In this document: piece after piece, positions 24,080-32,913 of the stretch | How the letters are laid out: every line of letters begins with the position of its first letter | Numbering within the stretch: position 1 is the first letter of the stretch | Source: Lamellibrachia columna | Lineage: Eukaryota; Annelida; Polychaeta; Sabellida; Siboglinidae | NCBI GenBank assembly: GCA_963662155.1 | Contig: OY759262.1 | Coordinates: 56,531,990 to 56,595,989, forward strand | Reading direction: 5' to 3' | DNA length: 64,000 bases | The notes under the pieces: generated by a model | The model's database searches: none | What the model saw: the letters and a program-made list of their open reading frames with translations, nothing else | Told to the model about the DNA's origin: nothing | Translations under genes and position numbers: made by a program

Positions 24080-24508
24080 ATGGCCGCACAGCAGTTCGCA
24101 GAAGAACAACAGATGATGATGAATCTGACACGATTACAGTCAGAGGTAAGTGCTGGAACTTACAAATTTGCAAGACCGTTAACTATAGTCGCTTGTGCCA
24201 CGCAAGAGAAATACGTTGTTTATATGTCATGCTCGCAGTGTCCCAAAGGCGTCCAGCGGCATAACAAAGGCTACTATTGTCCAGTTCACAAATTGCAGAG
24301 AGCTTCTGTGTACAGTTACAACCTGCGTGTCCTCCTGCAGGATTGGATCGGCACATAAATCTGGGTCAGATTGTTTAACGAAGTGGCAGCGAAATTACTG
24401 GGTTTCGCCGCTAAAGGCTACGTCGCTATGACGTCAGACGAAGACCGGTCGGCTGCGCTGTCGGTGCTGAGGGGGGCCCGTGTCATGGCGACCATTAAAA
24501 ACGCATAA
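24080..24508 (+). pseudogene. RPA70 C-terminal-like (Rep_fac-A_C) ssDNA-binding protein, one in-frame stop
   Basis: Resembles the zinc-ribbon OB fold (DBD-C) of the large RPA subunit. From MAAQQFAEEQQ it reads YVVYMSCSQCPKGVQ, then GYYCPVHK (C-x-x-C ... C-x-x-H ribbon) and Y-S-Y-N-L-R-V-L-L-Q-D, which fits 'Y-x-Y-x-L-x-x-x-I-x-D'. TAA at 24356-24358 interrupts. The same frame then continues W-V-R-L-F-N-E-V-A-A-K-L-L-G, the next conserved DBD-C block, to TAA at 24506. The domain's order and spacing hold across the stop. Role (inferred): single-strand binding during element replication with PolB. A +1-frame stretch after 24508 (NNYVNYNASELEVLD) could be a further lost C-terminus. Confidence 0.75.
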
Positions 24509-24557
24509 ACAACAACTACGTCAACTACAATGCGTCAGAGCTGGAAGTACTAGACGG

Positions 24558-24594
24558 AGCATTCTCTTTGTAGGAGGAAGACAAAGAGAATGCT
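24558..24594. other. Perfect 14-bp stem-loop
   Basis: AGCATTCTCTTTGT and its exact complement ACAAAGAGAATGCT are separated by a 9-nt loop (AGGAGGAAG). It lies between the RPA-like gene and the Ser-rich ORF. It could be an RNA hairpin or just a small foldback. Confidence 0.8.
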
Positions 24595-24642
24595 GTCGTC
24601 GACGCCAGCGCTGGCAACAGCACATACCCCGATGAAATAACC

Positions 24643-25191
24643 ATGAACAAAAAGGTACATGAGTGGTTAGATGCATATGAATATCGTAATCTATCGCCAT
24701 CCTCACCATCCATCACTTCCTCTACCGAACCGACTCTGTTTATAGCAGACGAGCATACTGCTGTAAGTAACGATGCAGCTATTGTCATAAGCAGCAGCAG
24801 CAGTAACGATGCGGCTATTGTCATAAGCAGCAGCAGCTGCAGTAGCAGTATTAACAGCGGCAACGATCATGCTATGCAGGCGACGGTAACGAACATAGAC
24901 AGAATTTGGAATCGTGCGGAAGCCATGATGAATCAAAATACCTTCGACGCAGCGGTAGACGCAGCGTGCGTTCGTTATGCATGTAACGAGGTGGTTCGTA
25001 TATTAGATCTATCGGAAGATGAGTATTACGTACCGTATTCCGGTCTTATCATGCACATTTTGCGTTGGGTTTTCATAGCGTTGGAGGAGAGGTTTGGGAA
25101 AATGCAATGGAGTCTCGATATGGCAGACACGGTCAGAGCGACCATAGCCAGTCGATATGCAGGTAAGAACGATGTTGCTGACAGTGATTAA
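24643..25191 (+). CDS. Ser-rich accessory ORF, unknown function (182 aa)
   Basis: Starts MNKKVHEWLDAYEYRNL. A low-complexity Ser/Thr/Pro stretch follows, including a duplicated NDAAIVISSSS unit (residues about 43-68, AGC repeats). A likely globular, helical C-terminal half comes last (IDRIWNRAEAMMNQNTFDAA ... YSGLIMHILRWVFIALEERF). The same frame is open upstream to TAG at 24571-24573 with a plausible coding look (EEDKENAVVDASAGNS), so the real start could be further 5' or joined to the RPA-like gene. A GTAAGA donor-like site at about 25163 lies near its end. No family recognised. Confidence 0.5.
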   Translation: MNKKVHEWLDAYEYRNLSPSSPSITSSTEPTLFIADEHTAVSNDAAIVISSSSSNDAAIVISSSSCSSSINSGNDHAMQATVTNIDRIWNRAEAMMNQNTFDAAVDAACVRYACNEVVRILDLSEDEYYVPYSGLIMHILRWVFIALEERFGKMQWSLDMADTVRATIASRYAGKNDVADSD

Positions 25192-25243
25192 ACAGGTGTG
25201 TCTTTTGGCGGCAACAACAACGGCAACGACTCGCAAACGAATC

Positions 25244-25936
25244 ATGCCTCCGTTAGCGGATAACGACCTGCGGTTGGTGCTCAACGAAAAGCGCCAGTCA
25301 GCAGCACCAATGCCACCACCACCACCCCCACCGTCGTCGTCGATGCCACCACCACTGCCGTTGTCTTCAACATCGTTCGGATTTAGTCTGGCGACGCCAC
25401 CATCACCACCATCAACGTTCGAATTTAGCCCAGCGACGCCGCCACCATTATCGTCGCCGCCAGCACCAACCGCAGCGACAATGTCACCACCACCCCCGCA
25501 GCCATCGTTCCTAACGATGCCACCACCACTGTCGTTGTCATCAACATCGTTCGAATTTAGCCCAGCGACGCCGCCATCATCGCCGTCGTCGACGTCGTTG
25601 TCGCCACCATCGTCGCCACCATCGTCCTCGTCCTCCAACACGCAGATATCGTTCGACACGCAGCCATCAATATGCGCGTGTGAATGTTATTGCCAGAACA
25701 CTCCATCAACATCTTCAACGAATCCGTCCATGAACATTATAACCCCAGAAGCTGCGAACATTATGCTGACAGAAGAAATCACACATCACATAATGTACAT
25801 ATCAATTCACACACCTCTGACAGTAGCCGAAGCCTCTCTCAATATATGCGCAGAAGCAAGCGCGAGGCTGCTGTCAGAGGACACGCAGACATTCTTAATT
25901 CAAGAAGTGGCGTGTTTCAACCCTTGGTTGATGTGA
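25244..25936 (+). CDS. Pro/Ser-rich accessory ORF, unknown function
   Basis: From ATG at 25244 (MPPLADNDLRLVLNEKRQ; an alternative ATG at 25157 overlaps the previous ORF) comes a long Pro/Ser-rich linker with a repeated module STSF-E-F-S-P-A-T-P-P. It ends in a Cys-containing C-terminal domain of about 100 residues (CACECYCQNTPST, MLTEEITHHIMYISIHTPL, ASARLLSEDTQ). The stop is just before the (CA)n tract. The proline-rich part might bind SH3/WW/EVH1-type host proteins, which is inference only. No family recognised. Confidence 0.5.
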   Translation: MPPLADNDLRLVLNEKRQSAAPMPPPPPPPSSSMPPPLPLSSTSFGFSLATPPSPPSTFEFSPATPPPLSSPPAPTAATMSPPPPQPSFLTMPPPLSLSSTSFEFSPATPPSSPSSTSLSPPSSPPSSSSSNTQISFDTQPSICACECYCQNTPSTSSTNPSMNIITPEAANIMLTEEITHHIMYISIHTPLTVAEASLNICAEASARLLSEDTQTFLIQEVACFNPWLM

Positions 25937-25941
25937 ACATG

Positions 25942-26079
<138 letters not shown>

Positions 26080-26080
26080 G

Positions 26081-26460
26081 TAATTGTTAATAGTGTCTTT
26101 ATTGTCTTTAATCATATATTAGTATTGTCTTTAATCTTATTCTTTAGTTAGTAATTGTTATTAGTGTATTTTATATATCATTATTGTCTTTAATCCTATA
26201 TATTCTTATTGTCTTTAATCATATTCTTTAATATTATATATCATTAGCTTTAGACAAGGTAAGTAGTAGTTGTTGTTGGTGTCTTTAATCGTATATATTG
26301 TCTTTAATCCTATATATCATTATTGTCTTGTTGTGATGTATTTTGTCTCAATACATTTATTTTTTCTTTATCCTCTTGTATTTTGTCTATGAAATATGTA
26401 TATAGTATTCTTTATGTATGAAGAGACCGACTTCTATATATAAATAATTCATTATTCATG
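26081..26460. repeat. AT-rich array of ATTGTCTTTAATC words, no gene
   Basis: The 13-mer ATTGTCTTTAATC, or close variants, followed by C/A-TATAT recurs about seven times between 26100 and 26325 at irregular spacing. No coding potential. It may be spacer or a replication-associated AT-rich region. Confidence 0.75.
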
Positions 26461-26464
26461 CACG

Positions 26465-26600
26465 TGACCTCTGTCGTGGTGTAAAAACCCACAAGTCAGT
26501 TCCATCATACTAGCCTCTGGCGCGACGGTAAACATTCACAAGCTACTGGTCACTGTCGCGGTATTAACAAACCCACAAACCACCGTCATATGTCATCATC
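26465..26600. repeat. Left copy cluster of the CCTCTGGCG repeat family
   Basis: Three degenerate units (26465, 26513, 26548) of the type CCTCTGGCG-CGACGGTAAACATTC-ACAAG. They are related to the two 96-bp units at 37665-37850 on the other side of the core gene block. Confidence 0.7.
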
Positions 26601-26673
26601 TTATATATAGAGAAGTCTATCCTTTCGTATCAGTACAGTATATATATATATATTTCATACACAATATATGTAT

Positions 26674-26686
26674 TTTATTGAATAAA
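26674..26686. terminator. Bidirectional poly(A) signal palindrome
   Basis: TTTTATTGAATAAAA gives AATAAA on both strands. It would serve plus-strand accessory genes from the left and any minus-strand transcript from the right. Confidence 0.5.
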
Positions 26687-26914
26687 AGTGTCAAAATGGA
26701 ATGGAACGTGTTGTGCTGTCATTGTTATATTATTATTCCTACGATTGAAACCCCTCTGCCATAGTCGAAAGGGAACCCGTAGTCGATTATAATGGACGTA
26801 GTGGACAATAGTAGCCATTGTTATATGAACGCGTCTTATCATACATTGACGTCTTATTAGTAAATATAGAAATACCCCCACCCCAGCACCCACTCGTTCC
26901 GAGGAAGATCCCAT
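26675..26914 (-). CDS. Small minus-strand ORF, doubtful
   Basis: From ATG at 26914 (MGSSSERVGAGVGVFLYLLI) to TAA at 26675, 79 residues, basic in the C-terminal half. It sits between the accessory block and the polymerase promoter, and its stop overlaps a minus-strand AATAAA. No family resemblance. It may be a chance frame. Confidence 0.22.
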   Translation of the reverse strand: MGSSSERVGAGVGVFLYLLIRRQCMIRRVHITMATIVHYVHYNRLRVPFRLWQRGFNRRNNNITMTAQHVPFHFDTFIQ

Positions 26915-26987
26915 AGAACAACCCGATCGACTTTCCTTCTCCGACACTCTGTCGACGGAGTTGCTAGATGTCGTTCGTGCGCACTGG

Positions 26988-27003
26988 TCTACTATAAGGA
27001 CCC
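26988..27003 (+). promoter_or_regulatory. TATA-type promoter of the DNA polymerase gene
   Basis: TCTACTATAAGGACCC, 23-38 bp before the polymerase ATG. The same words, TCTACTATAAAGAC, recur at 33961-33974 before the membrane protein gene, and TATAAAAAGACC at 31457. Confidence 0.6.
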
Positions 27004-27025
27004 ACGTGTCGAGAGGTCCCCTACA

Positions 27026-30000
27026 ATGCAGGTTACAAATTACGATTACAAATTAACCACGCTAGACACGACCGTTCTAGAACCTTCTTTGAAGATCATG
27101 TTCCAGGAACAGACCAATGCATTCAAGATTAACCTCAGTTACGGGTTCGTTCTGAGATACAAGAACACGGGTCAATACAATTACTATCATTCCTCGTGTT
27201 ATTGCTGTGGACGCTACCTGGACGAACCCAGTCTCATCACCAACAGCAAGGACTTTGATGACTTTCTCGAACGCATCCGAGAAACCGACGTCTTGCAATG
27301 GGCCATCAATCAAAGACCGGATTCTGCGTGGGTGTGCGAACTCGTGACGAATGTCACTTTCTTCGTTAACCGTGTACAGGCGACTCCCCTTACGGTCTAC
27401 ATCAAGAAGAAGAAAAGCGTAATCGGTCTGGAAACGGAACCCAACCATCACAAGAGGTACAATGATAAACTGTGTCTCTTCCGATGTCTGGCCCTGCATC
27501 GAGGATACGATCTATATCGATTGGAACCGGCGGTGAAGACGCTGTACGAGACATACGATCGAGACCACGTACCCATGGAAGAATTTGCAGGGGTCACGCT
27601 GGATGACCTCTATCGCGTAGATACCACGTTCCAAACGAACGTGTGCGCATACAAGCTCGTCAAACCGGATGCGGAGGATGGTAAGTCGACTGCCGAACTG
27701 GTCCGTCGATCGTTATGCAAGTACCCCGAAACAATGTATCTCAACCTTCACGAGACAAATTTTTCAATCATCCAAGATGTCCGCATGTACTGTCACTCGT
27801 ATCGATGTCGGAAGTGCGGTGACTCGTTATTGAAAGAAGCGTCTAAGCTGCGCAGACATGAGCGCACGTGCACGTGGGGTGTGCATCGAGTCTATCCTGG
27901 TGGCGTGTACCATTCGACTCCATCGGTGTTCGAACGTCTGGACGACGAGAACATTCGCGTGGCTGAATCGTTGCGCTACTATCCGTATCGAACCACCTTT
28001 GACTTCGAGTGTTGGTTCGACACGGAACAACTTCCGTCGGATAGTGACAAGGTCCACTGGGTGGCGCGTCACGTTCCACTGAGCGTGAGCGTGGCATCCA
28101 ACGTGCCGGACACGAACGAGTGCAATGTCTCGTCACGGATGGAGACACCAACAAGTTGGTGAGTAGAATGATGGATATCTTACAAGCGATGAGTGACGCC
28201 GCATACGACAAGATCAAACACTCGTACGAAGATGTTTTGGAACAGCTCGCATAGGAACTGACGAACTGGGACGATCTCAATGCCATCAAACAGTTCCTCA
28301 TACCCTAATTCCTATCCACCACGTCAAAGACAGGGGAACAAGAACAAGAACAAGAACAAGACGACAGAGAAAAAGAAGAGAACGAGGGTATCGGGTCTTT
28401 TTTCGTCATCAAACGCAACAACACGTTCATGTGTCTTTCGACGGATCAGCTGAAATTCTTAGACATAATCAATTACATAGCCACCGGGTTCAGTTACGAC
28501 AAGTATCTGAAGGTGTACGGATGCGAGGTGACGATAGGTCATTTCCCGTACGAGTACATGGACCGTCTGGAGAGACTCGACGACACCGCACTACCATCGA
28601 AACAGGCCTTCTTCAGTCGACTGAAGAACGAAGGTATTTCCGACGAGGATTATGCCAGTTGTCAAGAGGCCTGGCGCGACAACGCCATGACGACTTTGCG
28701 AGACTTTCTCGTCTGGTACAACAACAGGGACGTGGTTCCCTTTCTACAGGCCATCGACAGACTTCTACCAGCAACGTGGCATAGACATGTTCAAGCAAGG
28801 CATCAGCGTACCTGGTCTGACCTTGCTCTACCTGTTCAACGACCTTCCAGGGAAGACCTACTTTACCATCTTCAACGAGAAGAATAAAGATCTTCATCAT
28901 CTCGTCAAAGATCAAATCAAATCAAATCAAGTTTATTTAGACACCGCATATCTCTAAAAATAGAATCACGTGGTTGGCGGAGCTTCGCTCATTTTTCATC
29001 GCTATCACGAGAAAGGGGTCACCACGCTACGTCAGAACGAGTACGGAGAGGCCGCTCGTCCGTGTCGGTCCATCGACGGATACGATGCCAACGCCCAGTA
29101 CTTGCGGTCACTCATGCAATACATGCCTATGGGATGGTACACGCGACGACGGGAAGAGAACGACTTCCGACCCGAATCGGCGCAGCGGTACGGTCAGATG
29201 GCTGCGGAATGGTTGACTTGGGAATCCGAACGCACGGGACGCGTCATACGACACCAGATCAACGGTAGAGAGATGAGAATAGGCAAACTGTTGGTGGATG
29301 GGTGGTGTAGCGAGACGAAAACGGCTTATCAGTTCCACGGATGTTTTCTCCATGGTCACTCGTGCACTGGTAAAGAGGTCAACAAGGTCAACGTGAAACC
29401 CATGGCTGAACTGCTCACCGGACCCGAAAGAACACCGCCTACCTCCGTCACTTTGTCAAGGTCGTCGAGTTGTGGGAATGCGAGTGGAAAGAGACGAGAC
29501 GAGATCCTGTCTTGAAAAAGTGTCTGGATGCTGCATTTCCGCGACGACGTCACGCACGATGGACGATGATGTCGCAACAGATCCTGAACGGCGTACGTGC
29601 CGGAACCGTGTTCGGTCTGATCGAGTGTGACCTTTGCGCACCGGAAGCATTGCGCGAACACTTTGCCGAGATGCAGCCCATGATCAAGAATATCCATCTG
29701 ACATGCGACGATCTCGGAAAGTTCATGCGCCGATACGCCGAGGAGCACAACATCATGGCGACTCCGAGACGCATGCTCGTGGGTAATTATCGAGGCGATA
29801 AGATCTTGCTCGCCACGCCTCTGCTGCCATGGTATATGGACCACGGTCTCGAAGTCACGCACGTGTATCAGGTCGTTGAGTACGATCCCGTCCCGTGCTT
29901 CAGGCGGTTCGGCGAAGCAGTGTTCACCGCGCGACGCGAGGGAGACGTCCACTCGCACAAGGCCATCATCGCAGACACCATGAAGTTGCTGGGGAACTCG

Positions 30001-30796
30001 GGTTACGGAAAGACCATCACCAACGTGGACCGACATCGTGACGTCAACTACTGCACGGAGAAGGCGGCGTCGCTCATGGTCAAAAGATAGACTATTCCGA
30101 CAACTCAACGTCGTCGTCGACGATGCGTACGAGATAGAGATGAACAAGAAAACCGTCACGTACACCCTGCCCGTACACGTGGGATTCTTCGTTCTACAGT
30201 ACGCGAAGATGCGCATGTTGCAGTTCTATTACGACTTCATCGACCTGGAGCGCCCTCTTTTTCAGTACTGCGAGAGGGATACAGACTCTGCCTATTTGGC
30301 CTTGACCGTCGACGCCCTCGTGACCCCGGAACTACGAGAACATTACTTCTGGCACCGCTCCGAATGGTTGCCGTCCGAATGTTGCGACGACCATCGGAAC
30401 GAGTACGTGCGCTGTCGACTCGCCAATAGACCGTGGGTCGGCGACGAGGCGTGCTGTAAGGCGCGCAGGGCGTACGACAAGAGGACACCTGGTCTGTTCA
30501 AGGTGGAGTGGTCCGGCGACCGGTTCGTGGGGTTGTGTAGCAAGACGTACTATTGTTTCGGACCCACCGACAAATACAGCACCAAAGGACTGAGCAAACG
30601 TCACAACGACATCGACAAGAACGCGTTCCTGGAGGTGCTCTCCAACCGTCGGAGCGGAAGTGGAAAGAACCGCGGGTTCCGGGTGCGTCACTCGACCGTG
30701 TAGACGTACGTGCAGGAACGAGCGGCTCTCACCTACTTCTACGCCAAACGCGTGGTGCACGAGGACGGGGTGAGCACGGGTCCGGTGGACGTGTAG
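27026..30796 (+). pseudogene. polB: Polinton/adintovirus DNA polymerase B (protein-primed type), broken
   Basis: Replicative family B polymerase of the protein-primed type with a 3'-5' exonuclease domain. Seen: an N-terminal region with zinc-finger-like cysteines and CRKCG...LRRHERTC (about 27805-27870); exonuclease motif FDFECWF (about 28001); palm motif A, D-G-Y-D-A-N-A-Q-Y-L (29075-29104); motif B, KLLGNSGYGK (29983-30012); motif C, DTDS (30278-30289). The catalytic motifs are therefore present. Breaks: frameshift near 28125, TAG at 28252, TAA at 28306, frameshift near 28757, a 51-bp insertion with stops at 28919-28969, frameshifts near 29425 and 30080, TAG at 30701. The frame ends at TAG 30794-30796. 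It is the first gene of the core plus-strand block, behind a TATA box. Non-functional as it stands. Confidence 0.93.
28919..28969. mobile_element. 51-bp insertion inside the polymerase gene
   Basis: Between two segments that are contiguous in the polymerase family lies a 51-bp AT-rich stretch with in-frame TAA and TAG. It begins in an (ATCAA)4-like tandem at 28911-28930. The length is a multiple of three, so the frame resumes afterwards. It could be a small retroposon tail or a retained intron-like insert. Confidence 0.45.
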
Positions 30797-30835
30797 AAAA
30801 AGGCGATGCACTGTGGTCGTCTTTCATAAGCGACC

Positions 30836-31461
30836 ATGGACGCACGGTGGAAACATCCTTTCACGTGCATCGTCGCCGGACCGACGGGATGCGGCAAAAG
30901 TACTTTTGTGACGCGTATGCTGCGTCACGCTGCTGCGATGATCGATCCACCCCCCGAACGGATCACGTGGTGTTACGGAGAATGGCAAGAGGCTTACGCA
31001 ACGATGGACTTGGTCGACGTGTGGTTCGAGGAAGGGTTGCCGAGTGCGAGCATGTTCGATTCGTCGACGAGGAATCTCATCGTCATAGACGATCTCATGG
31101 CAGAAACAAACGAACGGGTCACGACCTTGTTCACTAAAAAAGTCATCACAGGAACACGTCCGTGCTGTATCTCGTACAGAACCTGTTCCCCAAAAACAAA
31201 GAGAGTCGTACCATCAGTCTGAATTCTCAGTACATGGTGGTGTTCAAGAATCCTCGTGACGCATCGCAGATGTCGCACTTGGCTCGACAGATGTATCCGG
31301 GACGCGTCAAGTTCGTTCAAGAAGCTTTTAAAGACGCCACGTCGGTACTTTACGGCTATCTATTGGTCGATCTCAAACAGGACACGCCCGAGGACATGCG
31401 TCTGCGCACGGCCATCTTTCCAGACGACGGTGTTCAGTACGTGTACTTGCCGAAGGTATAA
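30836..31461 (+). pseudogene. FtsK/HerA-type genome packaging ATPase, one frameshift
   Basis: Virion DNA-packaging ATPase of the Polinton/adintovirus core set. It starts MDARWKHPFTCIVAGPTGCG; Walker A is GPTGCGKST (residues about 15-23) and Walker B is LIVIDDLM (about 82-89). The frame is lost in an A6 run near 31135-31140. The downstream segment SVLYLVQNLFPKN ... LARQMYPGRVK ... VQYVYLPKV is in another frame and ends at TAA 31459. It is short (about 208 codons), as usual for the family. It lies 39 bp after the polymerase stop. The break is in a homopolymer, so an assembly error is possible. Confidence 0.88.
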
Positions 31462-31468
31462 AAAGACC
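31457..31468 (+). promoter_or_regulatory. TATA-type promoter TATAAAAAGACC
   Basis: Overlaps the stop of the ATPase gene, 33-44 bp before the ATG at 31501. It belongs to the TATAA(A/G)GAC family of sites in this element. Confidence 0.55.
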
Positions 31469-31500
31469 GCACGCGTGGATAGTCTCTTCATTCCCACCAT

Positions 31501-31853
31501 GTCTGAGCTGGTGAAGAGACACATTGTGTGCATACAGGCACTGAACAGAATCAAGAGCAACAAATTAAAAAGGGCCATCATCGCCAACGCCGACGCCGAT
31601 CTGCTGTGTGCACAAGCCGAGTGTGCCTACAGCATATTAAAAAAGAACATTACAGAGGCGTCGTTTGAGTAAATACAGGACGAAGTTACGCGAGTTGGCT
31701 CAGAGACGAACGCCAGTTGCCAGGAGAAGACGCATCTTGCTGCAACAGCAGGTCGGCGAGGGACAGAGCGGAGGTTTCCTATCGGCCTTCCTAGCACCGT
31801 TGGCAAGTTCGGTCTTTCTACCCTTGCTTCGGGAGGTGCTGCTCAAGAGGTAG
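31501..31853 (+). pseudogene. Small conserved Polinton protein with hydrophobic C-terminus, one frameshift
   Basis: Begins MSELVKRHIVCIQALNRIKS. A frameshift near 31660 moves the remainder (LSKYRTKLRELAQRR, ARRRRILLQQQ, GGFLSAFLAPLASSVFLPLL) into another frame, ending TAG 31851. The layout, a helical N-terminus, basic middle and Gly-Gly-containing hydrophobic tail, is that of a short virion-type protein commonly found in adintovirus-like elements and likened to membrane-active or core proteins. Exact role unknown. Its position between ATPase and integrase is usual. Confidence 0.6.
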
Positions 31854-32596
31854 AGGGCCCCCACCCCGACGGACACCTTAGGTAAGAAGGTGCAAGCTCT
31901 CGGTGACGAGATGATGACCATCCTCGACAGAAAGGACCTCGACGACAGGACCAAGGTAACATTATATAATCAGGTATTGCAACGGTATAACGTCTTGTCC
32001 GATAAACACGCCAAGGAACCGACACGCGTGATCACGGTGAAAGAGTCTGGGACTGGGTGGGGGCGGGGGCGGAGGGAGCAGCAGGAGCTCCTGCTACTAA
32101 TACTAGCGGGATAGAGGCCGACGTCGAGGACACCGTTCCCAAGACCATGCAAGGCAAAGCCAGACGTTTGATGGAGCGTTTGAAAAGAAACATGTCTTGG
32201 GCCGCTCGCGGCGAACTGATCCACGAGGGTGTGCCGGTTGTCGGAAGTAACGTGGTGGATCTCGTGAATGATCTGTTGCGTAAGAGAAAGACCGATCCAA
32301 CGGGATGGCAACCGTTCGCAAGACAACTCCGTGCCATGAACCTGCCCATGGAGTTGGTCGGTAACGTCGCCAGGAGAGACTACATACGTCAGGCGACGAC
32401 GCCGGCGACGACATCCACTCCAGGTCGTCGTCGTCGAATACCGGCTACACCTCGCTCTAGTGGTAGCGCACGAAGATCGCTCAGTTGGACACCCCTCGGT
32501 CATCGACGCGGTCAGATGGAACATTCCATGCTCACCCCACCTCCAGAACGTCAACGCAAGGCTCTGGCGTCATTGGCTAGTTGGGAAGACATTTAA
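31854..32596 (+). pseudogene. Conserved Polinton hypothetical protein, start lost and frameshifted
   Basis: The first segment, in frame with the preceding gene after its TAG, reads LGKKVQALGDEMMTILDRKD and LYNQVLQRYNVLSDKHAKEP but has no ATG at its head. A frameshift near 32050 leads to PKTMQGKARRLMERLKRN, GSNVVDLVNDLLRKRKTDP, QLRAMNLPMELVGN and a Ser/Arg/Pro-rich tail, ending TAA 32594-32596. This two-part pattern is recurrent in adintovirus-like elements. I know no function. The tail resembles a disordered, basic virion protein tail. Confidence 0.6.
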
Positions 32597-32635
32597 GACG
32601 GTGCAACACGTGTCCATAGCACAGTGTGCGCTACG

Positions 32636-32773
32636 ATGTCGAGCGATCCACAGGACACCACGTACCGTTCCGTCATCGTTGCAGCAATTTGCGGTGGACT
32701 TTACTTGATTGCTGACGCTATAGCTCGAAGTCTTATACAACAGTCGCTATTCGGGGTATGGTTTCAGTACTAG
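32636..32773 (+). CDS. Small single-span membrane ORF 1 (45 aa)
   Basis: MSSDPQDTTYRSVIVAAICG onward: a short polar head followed by one hydrophobic segment (VIVAAICGGLYLIADAIA) and a short tail. Intact. It overlaps the next small ORF by 16 bases. It lies between the conserved hypothetical and the integrase. Unrecognised; a small virion or regulatory membrane protein is possible. Confidence 0.4.
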   Translation: MSSDPQDTTYRSVIVAAICGGLYLIADAIARSLIQQSLFGVWFQY

Positions 32774-32913
32774 ATTATCGACCATTCGTCATCGTCGTGA
32801 GTGTGGTAGTGGGTGTTCTGGAGTACGTCAGCGTACTCGTCGTCACTCGTCAAGAACCGTGCTGCGGAGTCAACGTCACAACCACCACCACCAATCCGTC
32901 GGAACTCGTTTAA
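32758..32913 (+). CDS. Small single-span membrane ORF 2 (51 aa)
   Basis: MVSVLDYRPFVIVVSVVVGV onward: hydrophobic N-terminal half, then TRQEPCCGVNV and a Thr-rich tail. Its stop TAA shares a base with the integrase ATG (TAATG at 32911-32915), a compact gene junction that supports it being real. No family recognised. Confidence 0.4.
   Translation: MVSVLDYRPFVIVVSVVVGVLEYVSVLVVTRQEPCCGVNVTTTTTNPSELV

Noticed and set aside
23745..24173. 142-aa minus-strand frame
   Set aside because: Overlaps the NADAR 3' part and the RPA-like promoter; uses no recognised fold; composition of an antisense frame.
23724..24358. Reassigned or read-through TAA codons as a property of the element
   Set aside because: TAG nonsense codons and frameshifts also occur, and the host channel gene uses TAA as its normal stop, so decay is simpler. 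Kept only as a testable finding.
25163..25195. 33-bp GT-AG intron joining the two accessory ORFs
   Set aside because: Good-looking sites, but too short for an animal intron, and the joined frame ends soon after. Not included in the gene models.
25009..25659. 216-aa minus-strand Asp/Gly-rich frame
   Set aside because: Antisense of the Ser- and Pro-rich accessory ORFs, and a product of their skewed codon composition.
29356..30216. 286-aa minus-strand frame
   Set aside because: Antisense of the DNA polymerase palm, whose motifs A-C are on the plus strand.
31970..32554. 194-aa minus-strand frame
   Set aside because: Shadow of the conserved hypothetical gene on the plus strand.
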